Below are positions 24,401 to 35,059 of a stretch of DNA of 64,000 nucleotides, piece after piece. Below the pieces are notes generated by a model. It saw only the letters and a program-made list of their open reading frames with translations, ran no database searches and was not told the origin of the DNA. How positions within the stretch are numbered: position 1 is the first letter of the stretch; each line of letters begins with the position of its first letter. The stretch is from Bursaphelenchus xylophilus (lineage: Eukaryota > Nematoda > Chromadorea > Rhabditida > Aphelenchoididae), in assembly GCA_904066235.2 (NCBI GenBank), contig CAJFCV020000004.1, positions 4,836,001-4,900,000 on the forward strand, in the 5' to 3' direction. The translations under genes were made by a program, and so were the position numbers.

Positions 24401-25350
24401 TCGGCACCGTGCAGACTCTCTTTTTGCAACGCGACAACTCCGCTTGCACTGTGCAAATTGGTTCATGTTCACTGCACAGTGCAGTCATCAGCTCATCGCC
24501 AAAGTTTGCATTGCACTGTGCAATTCGCTTCCTTTTGATGTCTGAAAACGCACTGTGCATTTCCTTCTGCATCTTTCGAAATCTTTTGCACAGTGCACTC
24601 TGCCTTTTGTTTTTGTCGCAATTTCATAACCAATTTCGGCGATTTCCCAATTGGCACAGTGCGCTGAATCATTCAGGAGGATGTTTTGAAACTGTCTGCA
24701 CAGTGCAAGAAAAACAAGAAAATTAGGCAAAAGTTTATTGCACTGTGCAAAAAGACCTCTTTGTGATTTTGCACAGTGCGGAAAAAATTAAAATTGATTG
24801 CACAGTGCGGGAAAGAGATTAGAGTGCATAGTGCATTTTTCTTAATGTAAATTTTATTCAAGTGAATTTGAATACTTTCAGCCGTTGGATTTGTCGACGA
24901 AAAAGACGCCCCGGTGCACTCCCGAGCCCTCTTCTTCGAACCGTGTGTCCGTGATCAAAGGTAACCCCAAACAACCCCCTTATCACCCTTTTATTATTCT
25001 TTATAGCCCCCGGCGTTGGCGTCAAACGCTCCACTTCCTCCGTTTCTTATCGCTCCGCTCCAGAATCCGATGTTTCCGAGCATTTCCGCCGTTCTCTGAG
25101 CGGGAAATGGCCCCGCCGAGTCCAATATTCCTACAGCGGAGGGGATTCGGAGGGCCCCTCGAGAAGACCCTCGGCTTCCAGCACTCCCACGGCCATCAGA
25201 TCGCCCATTTTGAGTCGGAAACAGCGATCGTCCAAGATCATAATCAACGAGGGCGAAGTGGATGACCATTTCAGGAAGGCCCTGGGGGAGGAAGCCTTTA
25301 ATTTATTCAAATTAGGACAGACAAAACCGCGCTCCAATTCGGCCAGATGA
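24103..25350 (+). CDS. VGLL4/Tgi-like TEAD cofactor with two TDU motifs
   Basis: Three exons (24103-24387, 24882-24960, 25007-25350) encode about 235 residues. The start follows an acceptor (AG at 24095-24096) by 6 nt. The N-terminal half is disordered, rich in Ser, Ala, Asn and Pro. Exon 3 carries two Tondu motifs: SDVSEHFRRSLSGKW (about residues 142-156) and GEVDDHFRKALGEEAFNLF (about 204-222). Each has the V-x-x-H-F-x-x-[SA]-L core by which VGLL4 and Drosophila Tgi bind TEAD factors and oppose YAP/Yki. Two TDUs in tandem near the C-terminus match VGLL4/Tgi rather than Vestigial, which has one. The expected role is a nuclear corepressor on the TEAD homologue (EGL-44 in C. elegans). Intron 1 is packed with TGCAC(A/T)GTGCA palindromes. 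The TDU identification is strong; the exact intron-1 donor is a choice between closely spaced options. Confidence 0.82.
24404..24835. repeat. Cluster of TGCAC(A/T)GTGCA palindromes in intron 1 of the VGLL4-like gene
   Basis: Twelve copies in 432 bp: 24404, 24445, 24473, 24512, 24550, 24587, 24654, 24697, 24739, 24770, 24799 and 24825. Those at 24445, 24473, 24512, 24587, 24697 and 24739 are exact; the others have one changed base at an end or in the centre. Spacing is about 25-65 bp without a strict period. The sequence between copies is not conserved, so this is a clustered site rather than a tandem repeat. Confidence 0.92.
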
Positions 25351-27485
25351 AGCGGGACCTCATCCTCGTTGTAATTACATGTACATAGTAGTTTTTAGCC
25401 ATTTAGATAAACTTTTATCTAAAGTTTTCAATTTTTTTAATATAATTTCTTCTTCATTCTTACCGTAATGCGTCTCAAATGACCCCAGAATACTTGTAAA
25501 TCTTTCTGCAGCGGTAATTGCAGCTACTGTAAATGCCCGGCGGTCATAAAATGGTTTTATTTCCGAAGAATTTTGGGCGGAAGCGATTCATCAACGGAAA
25601 AAAAACATTCCATCGATGCCCGGAGGCGATGATAGACGGAGATTGCGTCAGTTGATGTTGCGAAATGTCACGGAGAATATCCGAATTCAGAGATGTTACA
25701 GTTTTTGATTTATGTTGTTATTTCTCCTATTACTGCCCAGGATTTCCCTTTGTTTTATGCCGAAATGTGATCTCTGCGACGTCCCCAGACATCTTATCCA
25801 TCAAATTTCCTGTTTGGTGTTGAATCCGGAAACGTATTTTAGTTACGACTCGTGTCTTTCTCCAAAATTTACATTTTTTTTATAAAACGGTCGCAAAACA
25901 GGAAATGAAAAAAGATTAAATGTAAAGTCACACCCGTCGATGTAATCGCAAAAGTCCCTTAGAATTACTTTTCAAGGGTTTGAAGAGTTAATTGAATCAA
26001 AAAGTACAGTAATCCCCCTCTAATTGGGGAGCGAGAAATGAAAAGAATTCGGTATCGGAATTCGATGCAGCAAAATAAAATAAAGACCGTTTAATTTATC
26101 GCGAAAAAGAAAACATTTTTCACCGACCGCACCCTTTCCTTTCCATCGACGAAAAAAGGTCACATCCGGTCACATGAGACTGGGGAAGAGACCATCCGGC
26201 TACACCCAAACATAGTCGGGAAAACAGAAGATACGGTACGGGAGTCATGACAAACAATTACAGAGTAATTTGCGGAATCATTTGCAAAATATCAACCATT
26301 TCTCGAACTCTGATTCATCAAATTCCAGTAAACTTTGATGATTCTCCGTTTCTAAGGACTTTCGTTAAAATTGTTTGGACTGGATTTACCTCATATTAAG
26401 GGATGATGACTTTTAACTTTTTTACACACTCGTTGTCGGCGTCAATGGTGATATCCGGCGATTAGTTGAGAGTCATTCATTTCAGACAGATCCGATTTAT
26501 TCAAGGACCTCCAACAAATCCAACATCAAACACATGGGCACTTAAAGTAGACCTTCCAAAAGATCTAAGCTCCTTTCCCAACTTTCCTGTGTCACCATCT
26601 TTCTAATTCTTTCACACGTCAGGAGTGATGATGAAATAGGGATTACATCAGATTTATTTTTAGAAATCGTAAAAACGATCCGAGTTCGAGGTAATTACTG
26701 ACGTCCACATCCGCGACGACATCGTTTTTTCTGGCCTTCTGAACTTTATTCATTGGGGAAAATGAAAGTAGATGCACCCAAAGGGCGATAAAATATTGGT
26801 AAAAATCAGAGTGATCTGCATGAAGATACATTGTTTTGACGTCTATGTTGCAATTGCTGAGCTTTAAAAATATTTTTTTGATTTATACGTAATTATGATA
26901 TAATACATCGTCAAGATTTTTACTTTGTCCCTAAAAATCTTGTTTTTAGTGCAAAGTGATGAAAGATTAACAGAAGTCGGTCTGTATGGATGACAACGAC
27001 CACGATCTCGCCTTTGGTTCATCTCCACCAGCCTGAAATCCAATCCCAAGCCTAGAATTGCATGTAAATTACTTCTTTACACCCGCGGGTGTGAGTGTTT
27101 TTACCCGAATTCGAGTGCTTATCACTGCTAATCCCTAAGGGCATCGGCGTCACAGGAATCCTCAGTCATTATCTTTTATGTAAATAGCAGTAAAATAGCC
27201 GTAGTTAGTCGGTCATTTAGCCGTCTTAGCAGCCGGCACTCTCCCTCTCCCCATGTGTTATTTGACTTCCTAATATAATATACAAAAAGTGGAGTATATA
27301 TCGAGTATCTGAGGTTGTTATTCCTGCCTAATGAGATCTTTTTTAGCCCCGTATCTTGCGTCATGAATAAACTCTCGGAGGACTCATTCCGCGACCTCTA
27401 ACCGGCATCATTTCTACCTCTATATAAGCCCTGCCACGCAGCAATAATTTTCAACATTTACCGCAAATTCCTCGCCGTCAACGGC
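25351..27485 (+). other. Intergenic: 3' end of the VGLL4-like gene and globin promoter region
   Basis: About 2.1 kb with no supported exon. It includes a perfect 14-bp palindrome ACACCCGCGGGTGT at 27079-27092 and a TATA box just upstream of the globin gene. Minus-strand frames near 26643-27049 have no splice support. Confidence 0.55.
27421..27428 (+). promoter_or_regulatory. TATA box of the globin gene
   Basis: TATATAAG lies 58 bp upstream of the globin ATG at 27486, the right distance for a short 5' UTR. Confidence 0.6.
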
Positions 27486-29402
27486 ATGTCCGATGACAAG
27501 GGAATCAGGGATGAGAAAGAGAAGGAAGAGGCGAAAGAAAGGGCCCGAGGAGAAGGAGAACAAGGCAATGGGGACGGAGAAAACGGCGATTTGAATGGAG
27601 ATGATCTCGAAGGTGGGTTCAAGTTTAAGACATTTAGATATAATCTGTCATCGTAGGGATTTAATATATCTAGAATTTTAATTATCAACTTTTAATTGCT
27701 ATACATTTGTATGGCAACTCTGTTAAGTGTCTTTAACTTTTTCAGAGCCGCGTTAATACCCTAACAATGGCGGTATTTCTCGTATGATATTTCAAAATTT
27801 GATACCTCGTTTATGGCAAAGAATCTCGTCTGCAAAATAATGCGAAGACATTCTTTTATGGCCAGACATAAACAACGTAGGAATACAAAAATAAAATAAT
27901 CTGCGAATACAATCAGACGACTGTCAACAACTTGTTTAGACTGTCCATATTGCAATGATTATTAACCGATCAAAATGTTTCTATGACGTCATAATTTTTA
28001 GACATCGATGTCCCGCCAACGCCCACACTCTTGGTCAGCGACGATGCAACGGAGGACGCTGAGGAGGATGTAAAGTCTTTGGAACAAGAATTGAGTAAGC
28101 GCTCGCCTTATCAGAGGATGTGGAGATTAGAGATTTCGTTAATCTCCCATCCGGATTAAGTTTTGTCTCTTTGATTGTGGTCGTATAAAGTGGAGGGGAC
28201 AGTTGGGTTGTTGTCATGTACTCGGCCATGCTGAAACAAGACGACGCTAACGACCCCAAGCCCGAGATGACCAAGATGGAGAAACGTAAGGCCTCTCTGT
28301 CTGTCTACCGAGCTGTCTCTCTGCTCATGTTCGTATCTTTTCCTTTGTCCATGTCACATATACATCCCTATGACATAAAGGGTTCGGATTTGTGAATACA
28401 AACCGCCCGAGGGCATGTCCATTTGTCTGATTGCCTTCCTCTGATCTTCTTAACTCTGGGACGTTACATATTTACATCGCTGTCTTCGTATCTTCTGCCC
28501 CATTTGCGTCGCTCTTCTTTGTTTTGTTTGTTCAGAAAATGCATCCAAAAATCGATTACGGTACAGTTTACCTTACAGTAATTTACTTCAATTTTTAGGC
28601 GCGTTAACGGTCGCTGAAGCCAGTCGTTTGACCCCGAGAAAGTGTGAGATCTTATTGGAGACATTTACGGCGTTAAAACGACATCTTGTCCATAACATCC
28701 AGACCTTGTTCATTCGGTAAGTTAGGCATCTTTCATTGAAAAAAAGTACATTACAAGAAAATGACGGGTGCTATAAGTAATGAAACAGGAACGTTGGACA
28801 GGGTCCGGAAGTCCGGAGTTATTTAGATTAATTTTTTGTAATTAAAAAATGGGATTTATCACGACGATTTGTGATACCAAAAACTTGTTGATGCCTCAGC
28901 TACAGCCCATCTAAAATGTATTGTTTACAGTCTGTTCTCCGAGTACCCCACTTACAAGGATATATGGCCACAATTCCGTGCCATCCCGGACAGTTCGTTG
29001 ATGTATTCAAATGAACTCAAAAAGCATGTTCATGTGTTCTGCAAGGGGCTGACGATGATTATAAATTCGTTGAACACCGAGAAGGAGTTGTATGTGGTCC
29101 TGAGGAAGTTGGCCAAGGCCCATGCCAGGAAGAATGTCTACAAAAATCATATCATGGTAAGGGGTTACCAATGAAATTTTTACAATTTTTTGCCGTTTTT
29201 TCGACATACGATGACTCAATAGAAACAAAATTTACATTACGCTTTCTCGAATTTTCAGAACATGCTTCCCGAGCTCTTAAACGTGATGAAGAGCAATGGA
29301 ATTGATGTGAACGATGATGTGAAGGAAGCCTGGACCACTCTCTTTGACGTACTCGGCAACTTGGTTGACCCTTTGAAGACGGACAATCTCAACTCCGCAT
29401 AA
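27486..29402 (+). CDS. Globin with acidic N-terminal extension
   Basis: Five exons (27486-27612, 28002-28094, 28599-28716, 28931-29156, 29259-29402) encode about 235 residues. Residues 1-73 are a charged, Glu/Asp/Gly-rich extension. The globin fold begins near LTVAEASRLTPRKCEIL (about residue 76). The CD-corner region reads YKDIWPQFRAIP, the E helix LKKHVHVFCKGL (candidate E7 His), and the F helix LAKAHARKNV supplies the proximal F8 His at about residue 177. Haem and O2/NO binding is therefore expected. Nematodes have many such divergent neuronal or intracellular globins, and I cannot assign an orthologue. An AATAAA signal follows at 29425. A second start exon is listed separately. Confidence 0.88.
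28216..28285 (+). CDS. Alternative first exon of the globin gene
   Basis: An ATG at 28216 opens 23 codons (MYSAMLKQDDANDPKPEMTK...) ending in phase 1 at a GTAAGG donor. That is exactly the phase needed to join globin exon 3 at 28599, so it would replace the acidic extension and give about 185 residues. No acceptor is evident directly upstream, which favours an internal promoter over a skipped internal exon. Confidence 0.55.
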
Positions 29403-30845
29403 TATTTCTTGACTAATCTTCGTGAATAAATCTTACATTTTTTTGTGCATTAAATGTGCACAAATTGCGTCGTTCTCATTTCTGTTATTCTTTACAGGAA
29501 TGGGAGATGAGGATGCCAGATAAGAATGCCAAATCTTATTTTCAAGTTCCGAGTCACAACACACTGATGGTCGCAAAATTTATTTGTCTTTTTGTAATCA
29601 ATTGACGGGTGGGGTGGATCTTACCAGTTCGTCGGGAAAATTGTTTGAATATTGATTTCTGCGATTGGCACTGTGCAGAAAAATCAGGGTGACACCAGAA
29701 AAAAGCCTTTTGCACGGTGCAAAAAGCAAGAAATTGCAGAGTTCAAGGTGCACTTTCGTAGTCGTAAAAATCATTCCTTGCAAACGGACCGGTATTTGGA
29801 CATCCAAATACTCAACAATGTGTATCTTGAAGTTTCCTCTTGTAAGATTCACCACCTGGAACACGATTATCTACCAATTTACCGCATAAAAGTTGATCCC
29901 TTCGAGAGGATTGCAAGAATAATTACTGTTTTTTAGAGTGGCTCTGACCACAGTAATTGCAGAGAGAACACCTTCTTATGTTGAAGTTCTGGGTGGTAAG
30001 AGGTCATTTTAAGCCCAGAAATTTATTGCGAAACCCTGCAGCAATGCTGCAGATTCTGAAGACTCAGGCATCAATATCCCCTAATCTAAAGGCTTCAATC
30101 AACAGAACAAACAAAATTTCGCTGACAAACTCTTGAATAGAAAGCTGCCATTCTTGTTCGTATAGATAGTATAACCCTGCAATGGATTGTTTCCAAGTGC
30201 ACGCAAACTTGTGGAACATGTCATTACAATGACTAGTAATCATAACAATAACCTCAAAAGATATGCGGTAATTAAAACGTATAATTAATTGCAGAGAAAC
30301 GTGATTAATTACAGAGACTACATTCCCCGGTTTTATTCATTCGTGATATAATTTGCGTTGTAGGAGAGCAGACCATTGCATGATTTACATCAGTTCCAAC
30401 ACGATTAATTACCATGTTCCGGGTTCATTTGTCGAGTTCATTCCGATTCCCAGACTTATGTCATCCGAAACCCCTAAGGGCATAATTTATTCATGCGAGT
30501 TTACAGGAATAAAACAAAGGAACAATAGATTTTACAATAGACCCATTTGTATAACAAGTATGAGAAGTCGTCGTTGAGTATTCGAGGAATCGAGATTCGT
30601 TGTGCCTAAGCCGAGAAGTGCTCGTATTCAGGGGGTTTAGATACACACGGTGCATTGCTAATATATATATATGTTGGAGACAGCTCTTCCAATCTTCATG
30701 TCTACCCATTAAATACTACGAAAAAGAAGACTCTACCATGAGATATTTGTAAGCGAAATTATACAGTAATCGCTGGTTACGGTATCTTGTTTTGAAACAC
30801 AATTGACATAAGATACCCAAAAGGGATTAGAGATTAATTTACAAT
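29403..30845. other. Intergenic spacer between globin and the STAC-like gene
   Basis: About 1.4 kb between two convergent genes. It holds the globin poly(A) signal and two or three TGCAC(A/T)GTGCA-type sites (29668-29677, 29711-29721). Otherwise it is AT-rich with no supported exon. Confidence 0.55.
29668..29721. repeat. Pair of TGCACNGTGCA-type palindromes
   Basis: GCACTGTGCA at 29668 and TGCACGGTGCA at 29711 lie 3' of the globin gene. They are the same word as in the large clusters but sparse here, with no GTCGC core. A single further copy is at 37593-37603. Confidence 0.7.
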
Positions 30846-33800
30846 CTATATGAGCATCAGATATTGTAGTGGACAGTAGACGAAGGCGCCGCGCACATTC
30901 CTGACCTTCACCTTCTGGTCCTCCCTTAATGAATCGGCTTGTGCAAACACCACTTGGTCCCTGTACAACCGCATCTTGGCTTCGGGGATATGAATATTCT
31001 GGACCAGTTTCATTGGCTGCTCGTTGTTGTGGATGGCCGCAACACAAGTCGCCGGGAATGACAACAATTTCTGCAATCGGTCGTTGATTCTGAAGCCATG
31101 AAGCCAATCGGGATCGCCATTATCCACAATATGAAGCCGGTCGCCAATGTAAAGCCCGTTATTTGGGTCGGAACAGGATGGTGGGATGTAATCGTGTGTC
31201 ACAATGTGGGTACTCACTACTGAAAAGGCGTCATTTAGAGGGAAAAGAGGACATAAACAAGGCCGGATCATGTTTCCGGGTATGCCCTCAGGCGATATCA
31301 TGCGTGCAAGAGGAGGCGGAAGTGGCTACGCAACCAAAACATACGTATTAACATGTAATACGCAATGAAAAGCGTTCTATGCCCAAGTCAAAATGTAACA
31401 TTTACCTTGCTTCGGCGGGGTCCCGGCTTGCACTGGCTGAGCCGGCAACTTTCTCGGCGATGGTGCCTTAGGCGACACACTTCTTCCCCAATCACTGGTC
31501 TCTCCTGAGGCGTATCCTCGGGCTGATCGAACGGCTTTGTTCTCTGAATGTCCTGTCCATTTATACCCATATATACATATCACACTTACTGTAGGTAGAT
31601 CTCATCTGTGTCGAGACCGGAGGCGGCATTTCCGCGCAATCCAAAGACAGCGACTTCATCTGTTTGTTGAGTTTTGGAGCCCGTGGGCGACCAGTGCCGC
31701 TGGGGTTGGCTGAAATTTTAAATAATATTTTTGATTTGAAAGGCGGAAAGGTGTCCTGGTTACAGTCCCAATGAGTAATTTCAGGTGTCGCAAAAGGCAT
31801 GATGAAAGTTTGAGGAGCCTCCGTACAGTGAAAACAATAGCCCGAGGACAATGAGTCACTGGGCCCTGTCCCGGTCGTCCTTAACAACTTACCCTGAGTT
31901 CCCGGAGGAGGTTGGCTGGCCTGATGTAATTGCGGGGTCGATCCTAGCAATTGACCTCTCGAACCAGTGGTCTCTGCATATCCGGAGTCTTGCAACGAGA
32001 CCTGGGACAAGTGTTGTGGAGAGGGGGTTGCAGAGTCGAACTGATTCGACGATCCGCGACGACTCCCGTACTTCCCCTTGGCCTCTTTGAGGGCCAGGTA
32101 GATTGGATCCACCACCGGTTCCTCATCTGAAACACCTGAGTTTATTTATTATTCCCCAGACATGCCCTTAGGCATTCCACAAGGTTGTTTGTGTAAAAAT
32201 AATTGGATGGTGACATTTAGGGTCACTTTTAATTTAATGTTTTAATGATTTTGAATTACAGATTTCTGCAGAATCCTTATCTCAAAACAGTGTTCTTATA
32301 TGCATATCTTTTCCTTTTACTTCCTTTATTAATATTAATGATTTTTTTCTGGTCTCAGATGACAACAATGCCTTGAGGCATAAAGGGAAAGGCTCGGTAA
32401 GGTCATGGAAAATACTTTTAACACCCGATGTAATCTCAAATACTAAGCCTGGCTGAATCCATATGTCCCAACTAATACACTAAAATCAATCACAAGTTGC
32501 AATAGTTGTATATAAATATGCAAAGCAGCCTGCTAATTTCGAATTTGTACTTGCAAATTTCCTCCAAATGTCATTTATTCAGGCCATGAATAATGTAAAA
32601 CCAAGAATCCAGTGGAGCGAAATGCCCCCGGAAATACCATAAATCAGTTGGGAATGACATGTGCAACATATCACGGCCGTGTGCAATTATGCATTAGTTA
32701 CGCATAAATTACGATGGGTTTTGATCTGCGGACGGGTCTCTGAAGGGGGCTGCCAAAAGCGTGTTGAAATGTGTGAAATTTATACGGCCCTTCCTTGGTA
32801 AATGCGACGCCATAAATTAATTTAATTCCGTGCCGTCTTCGGAATCCTCCAGAGACGTCAGAACTCATCAACGTCCCCAAACAATTAACGCATAATTTTC
32901 TTTGGGACCCTACTGTACCAGTTTCCGGAAAAGTAATTTATTTTTACAGCCCAAAATTCTCCCAAAAAAGTTTTTTTTTCATGTAAAACGACCCTAATTG
33001 CGCATACGAACACGTCTTCGGCCGCGATTATCTCCTCCTTTCATATTCATGGCCAATCTCGAAACCGAAGGAACTCTCGCAGGCCAAGAAAGTCATTCGA
33101 ACGGAAATTACATTTGTTTTTAGGCACGACCCAAGTCTCAAATTGATGGCCAGAGATTGGAAAGCACTTAAATAGCAACTGTTTTCCTTAAGGAGTGGTA
33201 ACTGTTTTGGTTAATCGTCGACGGAAGGATTAGTCACAAATCCCTTCAGTTTACAAAATATCTAGTGATGACCAGACACGGCATTGGCCAAATATTGTAA
33301 ATAATTCAAGACAAATCCCTCGGCCGTTTAATGACGTCCTCAGTGCCTGCGGCTATCAGTTTCGGAACCTACGCGGAATAAAAATAAAAATATTTGGGGA
33401 AACTTTCGCTAAAAATAAATCCCCGCAGGATTTGGAGCAAGGAAGTGGAGGGATCTGCATTATTTATAAATTACTGGACATCCCAAAACGTCATAATTAA
33501 TAAAAATGGTCTTTTGATGTGAGGAAACATCATTCGAAATGATCAAAAATGAAAGGAAGAAAACTCACCGTCTGGTCGATATTCGGAAGGGTATTGACTG
33601 GACTGGCCTTCGAGGTGCTGTCTCTGTAATCGATAAGCTAAGTCAGATTGGGGAGCCCGCTTCAGAATCCTCCGTTCTGAAGCCGACGCCACGGGGAATC
33701 GCCTTTGCATGGTCGGAGAGCCAGGAGAATTGGGATAAGAGTTCTGGAGAATGGCCCCGAACTGATTGGAAGTCATCGCTCGGGCTGGTCGATGATGCAT

Positions 33801-35039
33801 TCGAGGAGACGCTGATCCGGGCGGAGTGTGTCTGGCCATCGGCGATGACTTCCTCGCCTCAACGCGTATCCTTTCGCCCGTGAAGAGCATCGGCTGGGAA
33901 TGACGCAACGTGGAGTCGGGATTCATGACGCTTTCTTCGAAGGTGCAGAGAAGGGATGGCTGGGAACGTCGATGATAGCGCGCCGGATGGTTTTCGGGCA
34001 GGTGTGGCCGGCCGTAAGAAGAAGGGGGCGGTGGTTGAAAGGGAGGCGGTGGCTCATAGCCGGGTGTTAAAAGCGTCCGTCGTTGTGCAGCGAGTGATGG
34101 TTGCGAGCCGAGCCGGTATGATCGTTGCAGCGCCGATTCGGCCAACAAAGCCCGCTCCAACACCGTGTCCTGATACGACCCGACTTCAGGGCCATAGGGT
34201 CGAGCATGGCCACTCAGAAGACCTCCACTTTGCAGAGGGTACTGTAAGGAAGACCGTCGGCTCATACGCTCCAAGAACTCGACGTACCCGACCGGATGGG
34301 GCAACGGCAAAGAATCGGTGCTGGGTTGGCGAAGTCGGAACGGCGGGACTTGAAGTGGCGGGTCCAGGACTACGGGGCGGACTGGGAAAGGGTCACAAAG
34401 GAAATGGAGCGCAATTCCTCTTTAAGAGAATAATAAACTTGGCTTGAAGAACACCTCCAAACAGGAGGCTTCAAAGTCTTCGGAGGGCCGTGGGAAGCAG
34501 CGGACAGCCCGAAACTTTCTCCTCCACTCCGAAAATGGGTTGGGGAATTGGTGCTCTAACTTATCAAGGAGAAGAACCCGCGGCCGCGCGATGACTTCAG
34601 GAAGACGAGCTGAAAGGCATCCAATGCCTGGGGCGACGTCTCATTTATTACTACCACAAAACAAGTCCCGCCTTGCTTGTCTTGTCTCCGGCCCCAAAGT
34701 GTTGTTTTCTCGCTGACTTCGGAGTCGACCGGATCCATTGGAGCCGGTAATTGTCTTCATGAAAGCCCTCGGGGCTCAACTCTTGGGTCCCTATTCTCCT
34801 GCTCTCGACGACCTTTAGCCAGGTGATTCCAGATTGACATATTCGTCATGGGATACAGTAATATCTGATATTCACAATCAAAACGTAAAACTTACATGCT
34901 TTGCCGGGAGATTCTTGAATCTGGTCATCGCGTGGACAACTTTCAGAGCAGAGGACCATTTCCTGCGTGGGTGGCCGGGGATTCGCTTTTCCGCCGAATC
35001 CTCCGCCGGCGTCAAAGATGGCTCACGGGAGCGACGCAT
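30846..35039 (-). CDS. STAC-like SH3-domain adaptor (5' exons only partly resolved)
   Basis: Well-supported exons on the minus strand are 34896-35039 (start MRRSREPSLTPAEDSAEK), about 34381-33569 with the acceptor possibly at 34420, 32126-31893, 31709-31590, 31552-31406 and 31219-30846 (stop). A tentative exon lies at 34812 to about 34650. Every junction from 33569 onward is phase 1. The C-terminal exon has an SH3-like fold (THIVTHDYIPP, then GLYIGDRLHIVDNGDPDWLHG, SFPATCVAAI), followed by a second degenerate SH3-like unit ending CPLQYLMLI. This tandem arrangement, plus the upstream DPIYLAL and PKLNKQMKSLSLD segments, matches STAC proteins, which bind voltage-gated calcium channels at muscle or nerve membranes. 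The C1 zinc domain of vertebrate STACs is not found; it may be lost or in an exon I could not place. The central exon is Pro/Ser/Arg-rich and disordered. Confidence 0.6.
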
Positions 35040-35059
35040 GGTTTATTCTCTGGAATAAA

